Translations under genes and position numbers: made by a program | The notes under the pieces: generated by a model | Told to the model about the DNA's origin: nothing | The model's database searches: none | The model's input: only the letters and a program-made list of their open reading frames with translations | Assembly: GCA_000307305.1 (NCBI GenBank) | Contig: DF158889.1 | Span: forward strand, 16,985-80,984 | Reading direction: 5' to 3' | DNA from: Enterobacteriaceae bacterium B14 | GTDB lineage: Bacteria > Pseudomonadota > Gammaproteobacteria > Enterobacterales > Enterobacteriaceae | Length of the DNA stretch: 64,000 nt | Part shown: one piece after another, positions 1 to 7,393 of the stretch | Layout: each line of letters starts with the position of its first letter | Position numbering within the stretch: the stretch's first letter is position 1

Positions 1-1299
1 AGCCGCGCAGAAGTTCGACTAGAAAATGGTGATGGAAAAATTACAGGAACACTATCAACCGGCGGAGGAAAACCAGGTCAAGGCATACCTGCGATAGCAA
101 TCGCAGGTAGCACAATTGGACGCACACCCGCTAATGGTGGCAACGGCACTGGATTTAGCGAGGATATTAGTTACACGCTAACAAAAACAGATCGCCGCGC
201 CGTAACAGACAGAATGGCAGTTCGTCGCCTAACCCCTGTTGAGTGCGAGCGGTTACAGGGATTTCCAGACAACCATACTCTGATTCCTGTTAGCGCCAGT
301 AAAAAAATTACTGAGGATGAATACTTATATATCCGTTCTCATAGACCAGAAATAACAGCGGAAGACGCCCACCGTTTAGCCAAAGATGGCCCACGATATC
401 AAGCGATTGGCAATTCAATGGCTGTCCCCGTAATGAAATGGATCGGTTCATCAATGAAAAAACACATTCCTTCTAATATTGAAAATTCAGATAAAAAGAA
501 ACCATTTTTAAAATGGGCTGGTGGCAAGTTATCAGTGATTGACCAGATAAAGCCTCATCTCCCAGATGGAAAGCGGTTTATTGAGCCCTTTGTTGGTGCT
601 GGCTCAGTCTTCATGAATGTCGATCATCCGATTAAGTTACTTGGTGATGTGAACGGTGACCTGATAAATCTTTATCATCAAGCCTCAATTAACACAGCGG
701 AGTTGATAGATTTATCAAGAAAATTGTTTGATGAAGGTAATAGCCAGGAGGCTTATATGCGTCATCGAACTAAATTCAATGCTGCCAAAGACAGCAAGTT
801 GCTAAGGGCCGCACTATTTCTATATCTCAACAAACACGGCTTTAATGGGCTCTGCCGCTATAACCTTAGCGGTGAATTTAATGTCAGCTTTGGTAGTTAC
901 AAAACCGTTTATTTCCCTGATGCCGAGTTGCTGGAATTTGCTAAAAATGCGCATAACTGCATGTTTTTTCATGCGGGCTATGAGAAATTAATTCAAATGG
1001 CTGGTGACGGTGATGTTGTGTTTTGCGATCCTCCGTATATTCCTCTGGAAAATACGGAGGGATTTACACACTACCATATTAAAAAATTTGGCATGGATGA
1101 CCATATAGACTTAGTTAAGATGTTATGTGCAGCACACCGCCGGGGGGCGAGTATTGTAATAACAAACAGTGGATCTACTGAGTCTAAAGAACTCTATCAA
1201 CGACATGGATTTACTATCCATAATCTCCACGCTAAACGCTCAATAAGCGCAGCCGGATCTACTCGTAAAGGCGTAACAGATATCATAGCAGTGCTATAG
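1..1299 (+). CDS. Dcm-Dam fusion DNA methyltransferase, 5' truncated by window edge
   Basis: The frame is open from base 1, so the start lies upstream of the window. The first part reads as the end of a cytosine-C5 methyltransferase: a TGGGKPGQG segment, then motif IX-like RRLTPVECERLQGFPD and motif X-like AIGNSMAVPVM. From about base 500 it becomes a D12-class adenine-N6 (Dam, GATC) methylase, with the SAM-binding motif FLKWAGGK, a second block FIEPFVGAGSVF and the catalytic DPPY near base 1030. Each half is a known family. One chain carrying both would modify phage DNA at two targets and could protect it from restriction, and Dam methylation also matters for P1-type origins and packaging sites. 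An isolated start at base 214 is unlikely because it would split the Dcm domain. A terminator follows. Confidence 0.9.
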   Translation, partial: SRAEVRLENGDGKITGTLSTGGGKPGQGIPAIAIAGSTIGRTPANGGNGTGFSEDISYTLTKTDRRAVTDRMAVRRLTPVECERLQGFPDNHTLIPVSASKKITEDEYLYIRSHRPEITAEDAHRLAKDGPRYQAIGNSMAVPVMKWIGSSMKKHIPSNIENSDKKKPFLKWAGGKLSVIDQIKPHLPDGKRFIEPFVGAGSVFMNVDHPIKLLGDVNGDLINLYHQASINTAELIDLSRKLFDEGNSQEAYMRHRTKFNAAKDSKLLRAALFLYLNKHGFNGLCRYNLSGEFNVSFGSYKTVYFPDAELLEFAKNAHNCMFFHAGYEKLIQMAGDGDVVFCDPPYIPLENTEGFTHYHIKKFGMDDHIDLVKMLCAAHRRGASIVITNSGSTESKELYQRHGFTIHNLHAKRSISAAGSTRKGVTDIIAVL

Positions 1300-1315
1300 C
1301 CGTAATTTAAATAGA

Positions 1316-1337
1316 AAAGCCCACGATTGTGGGCTTT
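1316..1337 (+). terminator. Rho-independent terminator after the Dcm-Dam gene
   Basis: Nine-base inverted repeat AAAGCCCAC / GTGGGCTTT with a four-base loop, followed by a T-rich run, just after the methyltransferase stop. Confidence 0.75.
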
Positions 1338-1464
1338 GTTTTCTGCTATTCCGCTTTTAATTTATAGCTAACAAAACAATTAATTAAGTTCATCAGTGAA
1401 TATTTTCACAAGTAACCGTTTTGCGATATCATCTGATAATGGTGCATACATCGAAGGAAAATAT

Positions 1465-1719
1465 ATGTCAAGAGAACTCATCATTGCGCGGATCGAAAAG
1501 CTCAATTTAAAAGAGTGCGGAGCAGAAATCTTTATTGAACTGAATAACTTCCGTGTTGAGGAACCACTAACTATTTCTCAATTAAAAACGCATGCTAGAC
1601 ATTTAAAGAATTCTCTTTCCGACAAGGGAATTTCAATAAAAACGACTCAGTCACAAGAACTTGTTGCCGCATTTCATGGGTTCAAAAACTGGCGTGAAGT
1701 TACATCCATACTGAAATAA
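1465..1719 (+). CDS. Small hypothetical protein with glyoxalase-superfamily-like C-terminus
   Basis: An 84-residue protein. I chose ATG 1465 because GAAGGA lies at a normal distance upstream; an in-frame GTG at 1396 would add 23 residues without a clear ribosome site. The C-terminal SQELVAAFHGFKNWREV resembles the tail found in small plasmid and phage proteins labelled glyoxalase-superfamily (the pattern of SQ-LE-hA--hGF-(N/D)W). No catalytic metal ligands are visible, so enzymatic activity is not implied. A GGGGGG/CCCCC hairpin (about 1734-1753) separates it from the convergent gene. Function unknown. Confidence 0.6.
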   Translation: MSRELIIARIEKLNLKECGAEIFIELNNFRVEEPLTISQLKTHARHLKNSLSDKGISIKTTQSQELVAAFHGFKNWREVTSILK

Positions 1720-1765
1720 TAAACTAGCATATTCGGGGGGCAAGAAGTCCCCCATAAACTGCAAA

Positions 1766-2413
1766 TCAGTATTCCTTTTTGATCTCTTTCAAAAAGGAAC
1801 CGTCTTTATTGAGTAAGTTCCAGACATCGTATGAACCACCGCCTTTCTTCAACTTATGCTGATATGCCGTGATATAACCTGCATACTTTCCAGTATTCAC
1901 TACGTTAAAGTTATTCCCTGGCGCAAAAAATTCACTCTTAACCCCTTCTTCCGTCATTGATGGCAGGTGAAAGCGTCTAATCGCATCGCTGGTGGGCCAT
2001 GTGGACGAACGGTAATACACATACTTATCGTATGGGTTGTATTTTATACCTCTAAAGCCGATATCAACTTTTTTTGGATCCACATCGCCTATGTCTTCTA
2101 GCAGAATCGTACTGCTTCCATCGGACAAACTACCAATAATAAGCGCTGGTGGCGGCTCGCCTTCGTATTCTGATTGCCCATGATTTACGGTCGATAACAT
2201 GAGTTCATCACTAATGATCGTGAAACTTGTTACCTCATACATGGCGCTACTAAGTAGAGTGCTGGCGAAGTTGGTATTATTCAAACAGGGAGTGCCTGCA
2301 ATCTCATGGAACCCTTGCTTTGTTGATTCCTCGCATGAACTAGCAATAACCTGACCTGAAGCAGCAAGCAGTGCTGTACTGAGTAAAATTGATTTGAATT
2401 TAGCCACAAACAT
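1766..2413 (-). CDS. Hypothetical exported protein
   Basis: A 215-residue protein with a clear Sec signal peptide: a positive start (MFVAKFK), a hydrophobic core rich in Leu/Ala and a probable cleavage after VIASS. The mature part holds two cysteines (CEES, TPCLN) that could form a disulfide in the periplasm. I do not recognise the family. It is monocistronic, convergent with the preceding gene and next to toxin-antitoxin modules, which suggests a cargo (moron) gene expressed from the prophage. Role not assignable. Confidence 0.65.
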   Translation of the reverse strand: MFVAKFKSILLSTALLAASGQVIASSCEESTKQGFHEIAGTPCLNNTNFASTLLSSAMYEVTSFTIISDELMLSTVNHGQSEYEGEPPPALIIGSLSDGSSTILLEDIGDVDPKKVDIGFRGIKYNPYDKYVYYRSSTWPTSDAIRRFHLPSMTEEGVKSEFFAPGNNFNVVNTGKYAGYITAYQHKLKKGGGSYDVWNLLNKDGSFLKEIKKEY

Positions 2414-2568
2414 TTACCTATATTTATAAAAACAAAGGACTATATAGAAAATGAGTTGAATTGGCTTTTATTTAGATCCCATTTTGTTAAAGTCACGACT
2501 TATTGCTACTCATTGAAGTCAAGAACCGCATCAGGCATGGCTGAATGTCACGATGCCTTATAACCCAT

Positions 2569-2865
2569 TCAAATCGCACGCAGCGTTTCTACAACGCTTG
2601 GATCCTTCTCTATCAGCGATAGCATCTTCATAGCCATGCCACTAGGAACCCGTCGTTCTAATTCCCAGCTCTGGACCACAGACGGGCTAGCACCTAGCAT
2701 TTGTGCAAATTCAGCCTGACTCATACTAAACCGCTTGCGAATTGACTTTACGTCAGGGATAGAATGGCGATGTACATTCTCTGGGTTTGGCTGTATTTCA
2801 TCATTCTCAATAGCAACCATTTCATTTACGCTGTCAATCAGCGTATCAAACAAGTTCTTATCCAT
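2569..2865 (-). CDS. XRE-family antitoxin (HigA/NadS-like)
   Basis: A 98-residue protein with a C-terminal helix-turn-helix (about residues 40-80: RKRFSMSQAEFAQMLGASPSVVQSWE) typical of HigA/NadS-type antitoxins. The N-terminal part is acidic and probably binds the toxin. It lies downstream of its toxin, the inverted order usual for higBA. A short UUCG-type hairpin (2893-2908) sits between the two genes and may adjust relative expression. Expected role: neutralise the partner and autorepress the operon. The DNA target may be the palindromes around 3273-3319. Confidence 0.85.
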   Translation of the reverse strand: MDKNLFDTLIDSVNEMVAIENDEIQPNPENVHRHSIPDVKSIRKRFSMSQAEFAQMLGASPSVVQSWELERRVPSGMAMKMLSLIEKDPSVVETLRAI

Positions 2866-2892
2866 AAATTTACCCTCGTTATGGAGAGGTTA

Positions 2893-2908
2893 ACCGCCCG
2901 AAGGCGGT
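2893..2908 (-). promoter_or_regulatory. Hairpin between toxin and antitoxin genes
   Basis: Read on the minus strand it is ACCGCC-TTCG-GGCGGT, a stable UUCG tetraloop hairpin in the 45-nt gap between toxin stop and antitoxin start. No T-run follows, so it may stabilise or attenuate mRNA rather than terminate it. Confidence 0.45.
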
Positions 2909-2910
2909 GG

Positions 2911-3234
2911 TTATTTCATGAGTTGAATAGCGCTCTTAATTTGGGATTTTTGCTCTTGCGTTAAGTCACTTTGCGCATTTTTCGGATACATCAACAATAA
3001 ATACAATCGTCCGCTTGCGGTCCTTACATAATAAATAATCCTAACACCGCCACGCTTACCCATTCCCTTGCGGTTCCAACGAATCTTTTTACATCCGCCA
3101 GTATGACTAATTGTGTCACCCGCATCATGATGTTTCAGTAGATAACTTTGAAATTCCTGAAACTCATCATCTTCTATAAGTTCCTTTCGTTGCCTACTGA
3201 ATGCGGTGGTTTCGATAAACTCCAAATAATCCAT
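2911..3234 (-). CDS. RelE/HigB-type toxin
   Basis: A 107-residue protein from ATG 3234. A longer in-frame start at 3288 would run through the operator palindromes and is less likely. It has the features of RelE/HigB mRNA interferases: a basic core (KKIRWNRKGMGKRGG), a beta strand VRIIYYV and a C-terminal hydrophobic LYLLLMYPK followed by a helix. These toxins cut mRNA on the ribosome. It is first in the operon, followed by the XRE antitoxin. Family assignment is by sequence pattern; activity is not shown. Confidence 0.85.
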   Translation of the reverse strand: MDYLEFIETTAFSRQRKELIEDDEFQEFQSYLLKHHDAGDTISHTGGCKKIRWNRKGMGKRGGVRIIYYVRTASGRLYLLLMYPKNAQSDLTQEQKSQIKSAIQLMK

Positions 3235-3272
3235 CGTTACCGCTCCATTTCTGCCTACATGTAAATAGTACA

Positions 3273-3319
3273 CGTACCAAGTACGCATATCAAGTAATAA
3301 TACGTACAGGGTACGTATT
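3273..3319. promoter_or_regulatory. Operator palindromes of the higBA-like operon
   Basis: Two inverted repeats lie just upstream of the toxin start: AATACGTAC-AGG-GTACGTATT (3299-3319, perfect 9-base arms) and CGTAC-CAA-GTACG (3273-3285). They share a GTAC core and a 3-bp spacer and are well placed for autorepression by the toxin-antitoxin complex. Confidence 0.65.
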
Positions 3320-3337
3320 ATTTAATGCAAACAAAAA

Positions 3338-3359
3338 GACCACCTCATCACAGGTGGCC
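3338..3359 (-). terminator. Terminator of the tacAT-like operon
   Basis: Minus-strand hairpin GGCCACCT / AGGTGGTC with a six-base loop followed by TTTTTG, just downstream of the GNAT toxin stop. Confidence 0.65.
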
Positions 3360-3400
3360 TAATAAATTACTTAATCAATGACTCGAATGTATTGCAGGCG

Positions 3401-3925
3401 TTACTCGTTGTCTTCAAATAAAGATTTGATTGATTTTGTGGGGTAAAACAAAGAATTGCTGTTATTTCCTGTTAGCGCAATAAATCCAAGATGCTGATAA
3501 AATGACTTGGCTCTATCATTCAGCGCATCCACAAAAAGCCCATGTATACCCACCGCCATTGATGCCTGATAAACAACTCTCATGGCATGAGTAACAAGCA
3601 AGTCCCCATATCCTTTACCTTGCATGGAATTATCAATAGCGAGCCTCCCTAGCGTGATACTTGGTGTGTTCTTATATGGAATTTTCTTCTGTTGGCTCTT
3701 GGATGGAAACGATTCTCGCTCAAAGCAACTACCTGATAACGTGTAATACCCTAATATTTTTGGTCCGTCTTTCGCTTTCATTACGTAAGCTTTTAAGATC
3801 TCCATCTCATGCTGTCTTCCTAATTGCTCTACAAGAAAGGCATTCAAAGAATCATCACCGCAATCAAACCTTTTTAGGTCGTACTCTGCACTATCAGTGA
3901 AAATAATTACCTCTAAGCCATCCAT
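3401..3925 (-). CDS. GNAT-family toxin (TacT-like)
   Basis: A 174-residue GNAT acetyltransferase. Motif A with the acetyl-CoA loop is visible as LGRLAIDNSMQGKGYGDLL (about residues 91-109), and the N-terminus has DLKRFDCGDDSLNAFL, as in TacT/AtaT-type toxins. Members of this family acetylate the amino acid on charged tRNAs and block translation. It is paired with a DUF1778-type antitoxin gene directly upstream (2-nt gap), the standard tacAT layout. Which tRNA is acetylated cannot be read from the sequence. Confidence 0.85.
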   Translation of the reverse strand: MDGLEVIIFTDSAEYDLKRFDCGDDSLNAFLVEQLGRQHEMEILKAYVMKAKDGPKILGYYTLSGSCFERESFPSKSQQKKIPYKNTPSITLGRLAIDNSMQGKGYGDLLVTHAMRVVYQASMAVGIHGLFVDALNDRAKSFYQHLGFIALTGNNSNSLFYPTKSIKSLFEDNE

Positions 3926-3927
3926 CT

Positions 3928-4197
3928 CTACTCCATTGACTGTAAGCGTTTAGCCGCTCGTTTTAGCCGCTCGTTAGGCATTGGTGGGTTATTGATTGCT
4001 TGCATTACTAAATTCCAAGAGTCTTCATTGAGGACCAATCGCTTGTGTCGTTCAATAACAACTTCAGCTCGTTTTGCCGCACTGGCAACCATGAACTGTG
4101 TAATTGTCAGGTTTTCCATTGCCGCAGCTTCTTCTATCAGGCTTTTATCATCAGGAGAAAGCCTGAGATCGATGCGTTCTTTCTTAAGTGCCGACAT
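3928..4197 (-). CDS. DUF1778/TacA-type ribbon-helix-helix antitoxin
   Basis: An 89-residue protein whose N-terminus (KERIDLRLSPDDKSLIEEAAAM) is the ribbon-helix-helix of DUF1778 antitoxins; a C-terminal helix would wrap the GNAT toxin. First gene of the pair. Its 3' end contains a tandem 13-base duplication (tagccgctcgttt) coding for repeated Lys-Arg-Ala/Leu residues near the C-terminus. Expected role: toxin neutralisation and conditional repression through the palindrome at 4244-4262. Confidence 0.85.
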   Translation of the reverse strand: MSALKKERIDLRLSPDDKSLIEEAAAMENLTITQFMVASAAKRAEVVIERHKRLVLNEDSWNLVMQAINNPPMPNERLKRAAKRLQSME

Positions 4198-4243
4198 AAT
4201 TTATTCCTAGTTGCTGCGTTATTCTTAATTTTCTTGCTCAAAA

Positions 4244-4262
4244 GTACGGATGCCATCCGTAC
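4244..4262. promoter_or_regulatory. Operator palindrome of the tacAT-like operon
   Basis: Perfect inverted repeat GTACGGAT-GCC-ATCCGTAC, about 50 bp upstream of the antitoxin start. It resembles the GTAC-centred repeats of the neighbouring TA operon in design but not in arm sequence. Confidence 0.6.
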
Positions 4263-4405
4263 AAAATTAATTTAACAGATTTGTAGGGCGCTTTCCACTA
4301 AATCAGGCTGGTAAATAAAATCTTTACGTTAAATGAGTAAAGCATCAATTGAGTAAATGATACTTTGATGGTTATAGCCCCATCTCCACAGGGCTATCCC
4401 TTGCC

Positions 4406-5158
4406 TTATTTCATCTTCATTAACGCCAAAAGTGAAGGAAATCTAGATTCAAAAAAATGTGGCTGCGTCTCTCTTGGATTGCCTGGTGAAGTGATGTTTT
4501 TCCCATATCTCAGCCCATAGGCCGTCAAACACCAGAACGTCTTTTCTGATCCTTTACTCCTACTTGGTCTTGTCTTTTTCTCGACTACATCAATCTCTTG
4601 CAATAATTTATAGGCATATTGAGATGATATATTTACGTCATGTTGCTTTAGTAAAGTCCTTAAAGCAGCCGTAGGCCTGCTTGAGCCGTCATTTGCATCA
4701 ACTGGCGCATCAATGGCGTAACTTGGGACCAAATTTGGCAATCCCGCGAACTTCTGCAGTTGTTGAAGCCCTCCTAATCGAGAAGAGTTTGAGAGGTTTA
4801 AAAGTTTTGTCGCTGACTCAAGTAAAAGTATGCCTGCCTGTACGGTTTCTATTTTATTGCTGGTGGTCGGGATCTGTACCTGGATTTGTTGTTCAAGTTC
4901 CTGCCATCGATCGACTAGTCGAGCTGTGAACTCGGGTGATAATTGAGCAACGACAATGTAACTATCTCTCTTCTCTAAACGGTACTCTGAAACCATTTGG
5001 CCTCTATGATTTTTAACTTCCCCCATTGGGGGAAGTTGAATTACTCCCTTCTCAGCAAGCCTTTCAATAGATTGTTTTACTTTGTCGTGTCGAGACTCTA
5101 CAAGTTCAGCAATTTCACGGCTCGACATAGTAACAGCAGGTGCGGTTAATAGGCTCAT
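4406..5158 (-). CDS. ant: Rha-family phage regulator / P1 Ant-like antirepressor
   Basis: About 250 residues. I chose ATG 5158 because it overlaps the stop of the upstream gene as ATGA, implying translational coupling. The N-terminal 100 residues match the Rha domain (TMSSREIAELVESRHDKV, then RGQMVSEYRLEKRDSYIVV); the C-terminal half (about residues 140-250) looks like a second DNA- or protein-binding domain, as in phage antirepressors. In P1, immI is ordered c4, icd, ant, with ant translation depending on icd. The same order and overlap occur here. Predicted role: when C4 RNA is absent, make antirepressor that inactivates the immunity repressor. The repressor gene is not seen in the window. 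Confidence 0.75.
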   Translation of the reverse strand: MSLLTAPAVTMSSREIAELVESRHDKVKQSIERLAEKGVIQLPPMGEVKNHRGQMVSEYRLEKRDSYIVVAQLSPEFTARLVDRWQELEQQIQVQIPTTSNKIETVQAGILLLESATKLLNLSNSSRLGGLQQLQKFAGLPNLVPSYAIDAPVDANDGSSRPTAALRTLLKQHDVNISSQYAYKLLQEIDVVEKKTRPSRSKGSEKTFWCLTAYGLRYGKNITSPGNPRETQPHFFESRFPSLLALMKMK

Positions 5159-5574
5159 AACGACACCTCCACCAGCTGATCCAAATAAGCCCTGCAATAG
5201 GTGAGTTCCCTTAAGGCATCTTTAAGGCGATCGGAGATATTCCAGTCAATGTTGACGCTCTGAAGTTCAATGAGTGCATCTTCAATGCGCTCATAACTGG
5301 CTGCGACCAACTCTTTTAGTGAAGTTTCTTCTAACTCTTTTTCTACCTCTGAAACACCGTGAAAATGTTCGAAATCTTCTTCATCCCAAAGGTCGGCTAT
5401 TGTGGAAGAAAGGCGTTTTGAATCGGCACCAGACAGAAAACCAATGTGTTGGCCAAGAACTGGGATACAGTCGGGCTCATCTCGGCTAATTCGAATATCG
5501 TAGCGGACTTTTTCTATGGCTGAGAGCAGATATTGACGATCAACATTTAGATCTTGGGTAGGGGTAGTAGCCAT
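5155..5574 (-). CDS. icd: icd-like gene of the immI locus
   Basis: A 139-residue acidic protein of no enzyme family I know, placed exactly as P1 icd: downstream of a C4-like RNA and overlapping ant (ATGA). Its ribosome site CAGGAGG (5582-5588) lies inside the segment complementary to C4. It is clearly related to the product of 27467-27880: both have the pattern D-P-x-CIP-x(3)-QHI-x(2)-LSG, then an acidic helix. P1 Icd is shorter and inhibits cell division; whether this longer protein does the same is unknown. The name is given by position, not by close similarity. Confidence 0.7.
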   Translation of the reverse strand: MATTPTQDLNVDRQYLLSAIEKVRYDIRISRDEPDCIPVLGQHIGFLSGADSKRLSSTIADLWDEEDFEHFHGVSEVEKELEETSLKELVAASYERIEDALIELQSVNIDWNISDRLKDALRELTYCRAYLDQLVEVSL

Positions 5575-5581
5575 GTTTTGG

Positions 5582-5611
5582 CCTCCTGTAACGGTAAATT
5601 ATTTCACCGCC
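5582..5611 (-). promoter_or_regulatory. C4 target sites a' and b' in the icd leader
   Basis: a' (5584-5593; minus-strand CGTTACAGGA) overlaps the icd Shine-Dalgarno and is perfectly complementary to 5665-5674 in the C4-like RNA. b' (5603-5611; minus-strand GGCGGTGAA) is complementary to 5633-5641. Pairing at a' would hide the ribosome site, as described for P1/P7 C4. Confidence 0.75.
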
Positions 5612-5627
5612 AGGAGGTTCGAATCTC

Positions 5628-5712
5628 AAATGGGCGGTGAACTGGACGGGGTTCGAACTACCGGCGTTACAGGAACCGGCCCAACCAAGTTGGCCCCGCC
5701 CAGCCCACCATT
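5628..5712 (-). ncRNA. c4: C4-type antisense RNA A (immI)
   Basis: The minus-strand segment starts near GGTGGGCTGGGCGGGGCC and has the layout of C4 antisense RNA of P1/P7: a GGGG/CCCC closing stem, a CCAAC-CAA-GTTGG hairpin (about 5681-5693), CCGG arms, and two segments complementary to the downstream icd leader. It would be transcribed together with icd-ant and cut out, then repress icd and so ant. A second copy with the same architecture but different antisense segments is at 27930-28016. The ends are estimates. Confidence 0.75.
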
Positions 5713-5740
5713 GATCATAGCGTGCGCAGGCGCTGGACAC

Positions 5741-5761
5741 AAAAAAAGACGCTGGCGCGTC
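5741..5761 (-). terminator. Terminator upstream of the C4-like RNA
   Basis: On the minus strand: GACGC-GCCA-GCGTC followed by seven Ts. It lies before C4, so it could end a short leader RNA, or force the C4 promoter to lie between it and position 5712. A TCACAG/CTGTGA hairpin precedes it. Confidence 0.6.
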
Positions 5762-5908
5762 ATGTGTCGCCCGTAACATTTATCCAGGGTTCGAATCCCG
5801 ATCACAGATTTTGCTGTGACCTAAAAACCATATCCCTGAATCAACTCAGTGGTCAACACATTTTCACGGCCTAACTTTGAATAGCTCAAAGTCATTTAAA
5901 ACTAAATC

Positions 5909-5944
5909 ATTATAACAAAATAATCAAATGATGTTTTTATCATT
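5909..5944. promoter_or_regulatory. Putative immI promoter and AT-rich operator
   Basis: Minus-strand TATAAT (5909-5914) lies next to the partly palindromic 18-mer AATGATAAAAACATCATT (minus strand, 5927-5944). The same 17-base core recurs at 8200-8216 and, with one change, at 14069-14086. The rest of 5775-6074 holds no gene that I can support. Confidence 0.45.
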
Positions 5945-6010
5945 AAATCATTCAGTCTGAAAACATGCATATATGATAACTAATGGATAAAATAATAATG
6001 CTGAAATAAG

Positions 6011-6027
6011 ATTCACATTGCTACAAT
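6011..6027 (+). promoter_or_regulatory. Candidate late promoter before the PAAR gene
   Basis: ATTCACATTGCTACAAT, about 50 bp before the PAAR start. It is similar to segments before the capsid (14151-14170) and holin (33449-33468) genes; the shared part is CAC-TTGCTA-(T/C)-T. Confidence 0.35.
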
Positions 6028-6074
6028 GAAAAAAATCATAAATAACTAAACTTTTATCATCGGAAGAAAAAAAC

Positions 6075-6359
6075 ATGTCAGCAATCGGTACTTTAGATTC
6101 CATTTGTTCTGGTCATGGGGGATTTCCACCACGACCACCAGCTGACGCCGAGCCTTTTTTTCAAGTTAATGGCATCCCTGTTCTAGTTGATGGCAAACAA
6201 TATTTAGCCCATAGCGATGGTGATAGCTCCCATGATGGGATCGCATTAACAACTCGCGGATGGTTCACGATTAATGGGCAAGGCGTAGTGTGCGTAGGGG
6301 ATCCTGTTTCGTGTGGCTCTATCGTTGCAGTCGGTGACGACCTGATAGATATCAGTTGA
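6075..6359 (+). CDS. PAAR-domain tail spike tip protein
   Basis: A 94-residue protein with the PAAR pattern: GTLDSICSGHGGFPPRPP near the N-terminus, His/Cys residues spaced to bind a metal at the cone apex, and repeated short beta turns (FTINGQGVVCVGDPVSC). PAAR proteins cap the membrane-piercing spike of contractile tails (T4 gp5.4, type VI secretion). It starts an operon of lysis-associated genes. GGAAG precedes ATG 6075 at a normal distance. Confidence 0.85.
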   Translation: MSAIGTLDSICSGHGGFPPRPPADAEPFFQVNGIPVLVDGKQYLAHSDGDSSHDGIALTTRGWFTINGQGVVCVGDPVSCGSIVAVGDDLIDIS

Positions 6360-6365
6360 GGTCCT

Positions 6366-7163
6366 ATGTTAGAGAAAGAGTATCAAATAGAGGCATATCA
6401 CGCGATGAAAGCAGCTGGTGGAATTTTATCGCCTGCTGCTATAGGTCTATGTGGTGCAGCAAATAGCGCGGCGGTGAAACTATCAAGCGACTTATCGAAG
6501 ATGATCGATAGTGAATTAGAATACCCCGCAAAGCTGAAGCCTTTTCTTAACGAAATTAAGGGAATTGCAAGCAACTTCGAGGATGCCAGTGCGACTCTTA
6601 ATGCCCACATTTCTATTCTCTCTAAGCATAGCGAACTATCAGAACTATTTCGTCTAAATATCGGCTGGGATCTGTTCTTGAAAACGTCAGGTGATGGTTT
6701 AGATAGTGAGTTATGGATTTCAACGGCCATAGCTGACACAGAAGTGTCTCAGGCATTATTGTCAGGTCTGACGGTCTACAATCTCGAAGACCTAGATAAT
6801 GCAATGAGTAGCATAAATAAAACGCTATCCAGTAGTTCAAGTTCTTCGTCTGGTACAACAAGAGAAGGCTCTGGTTCAGTAGGTGGATCATCAACACCTG
6901 AGATTAGCGCAAAACAATACAAAGCGTTAGAAGATGCACTTCTAGCACTAGAGCCACTATCAGCCCCCCTATATGCAGCAAAACAAACGCTACTCACCCT
7001 GCATTCAAAAGCCAGAAAAAGCATTGAGGATGCATACAGTACTTTTGATGCCGCACTTCTTGTAACGATGCTGGATTCTATGGGCAGTGCTAAATACGTA
7101 AGCCTAGCTCGTAACACACTTATGCCGCCTGACGTTGCCGCAGCATTGGACAATAAGCCATGA
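6366..7163 (+). CDS. Hypothetical protein downstream of PAAR
   Basis: A 265-residue, Ala/Ser/Leu-rich, mainly helical protein with a Ser/Gly linker (about residues 156-173: a run of serines then GTTREGSGSVGG) joining two helical halves. No signal peptide or membrane span. It follows the PAAR gene by 6 nt and overlaps the next start by ATGA, so it belongs to the same unit. A virion or tail-tip accessory role is plausible from position only. Confidence 0.6.
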   Translation: MLEKEYQIEAYHAMKAAGGILSPAAIGLCGAANSAAVKLSSDLSKMIDSELEYPAKLKPFLNEIKGIASNFEDASATLNAHISILSKHSELSELFRLNIGWDLFLKTSGDGLDSELWISTAIADTEVSQALLSGLTVYNLEDLDNAMSSINKTLSSSSSSSSGTTREGSGSVGGSSTPEISAKQYKALEDALLALEPLSAPLYAAKQTLLTLHSKARKSIEDAYSTFDAALLVTMLDSMGSAKYVSLARNTLMPPDVAAALDNKP

Positions 7164-7393
7164 AGACTTTTCTATCTGTTTTTCTATCTGCGGTATCTGG
7201 CGCTTTCTGCGCACTAATTATTTCATTTACCTTCATCGGGGTCAGTCAGGAAGACAACATGAAATTGATTATGTCATCCCTAAATGAGATCAACGGACAC
7301 CTTGAATACACGTATCAGCGTATAGATGATCTCAGTGAACAGTTCGATGCCAGATTTTTGGCACCACCGGAAAGAAATGTATGCCCAAAATAA
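7160..7393 (+). CDS. Small single-pass membrane protein in lysis cluster
   Basis: A 77-residue protein with one N-terminal hydrophobic segment (about residues 3-28) and a hydrophilic, probably periplasmic, C-terminal domain with helical character. It overlaps its upstream neighbour and the Rz-like gene that follows. It could be an additional holin-like or antiholin-like factor. A typical holin has more membrane spans, so I leave the function open. Confidence 0.55.
   Translation: MKTFLSVFLSAVSGAFCALIISFTFIGVSQEDNMKLIMSSLNEINGHLEYTYQRIDDLSEQFDARFLAPPERNVCPK

Noticed and set aside
3299..3319. Long palindrome considered as a lox-like recombination site
   Set aside because: Arms of 9 bp with a 3-bp spacer lie at a TA promoter. 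A lox site would have 13-bp arms and an 8-bp asymmetric spacer, and no recombinase gene is nearby.
5573..5776. Plus-strand ORF across the C4-like region and minus-strand ORF 5540-5779
   Set aside because: They overlap the structured RNA, lack ribosome sites and are composed of stem sequences.
5640..5800. Three T-loop-like GGTTCGAA segments suggesting tRNA genes upstream of icd
   Set aside because: No acceptor or anticodon stems can be built around them, and the region is better explained by a C4-type antisense RNA on the minus strand.
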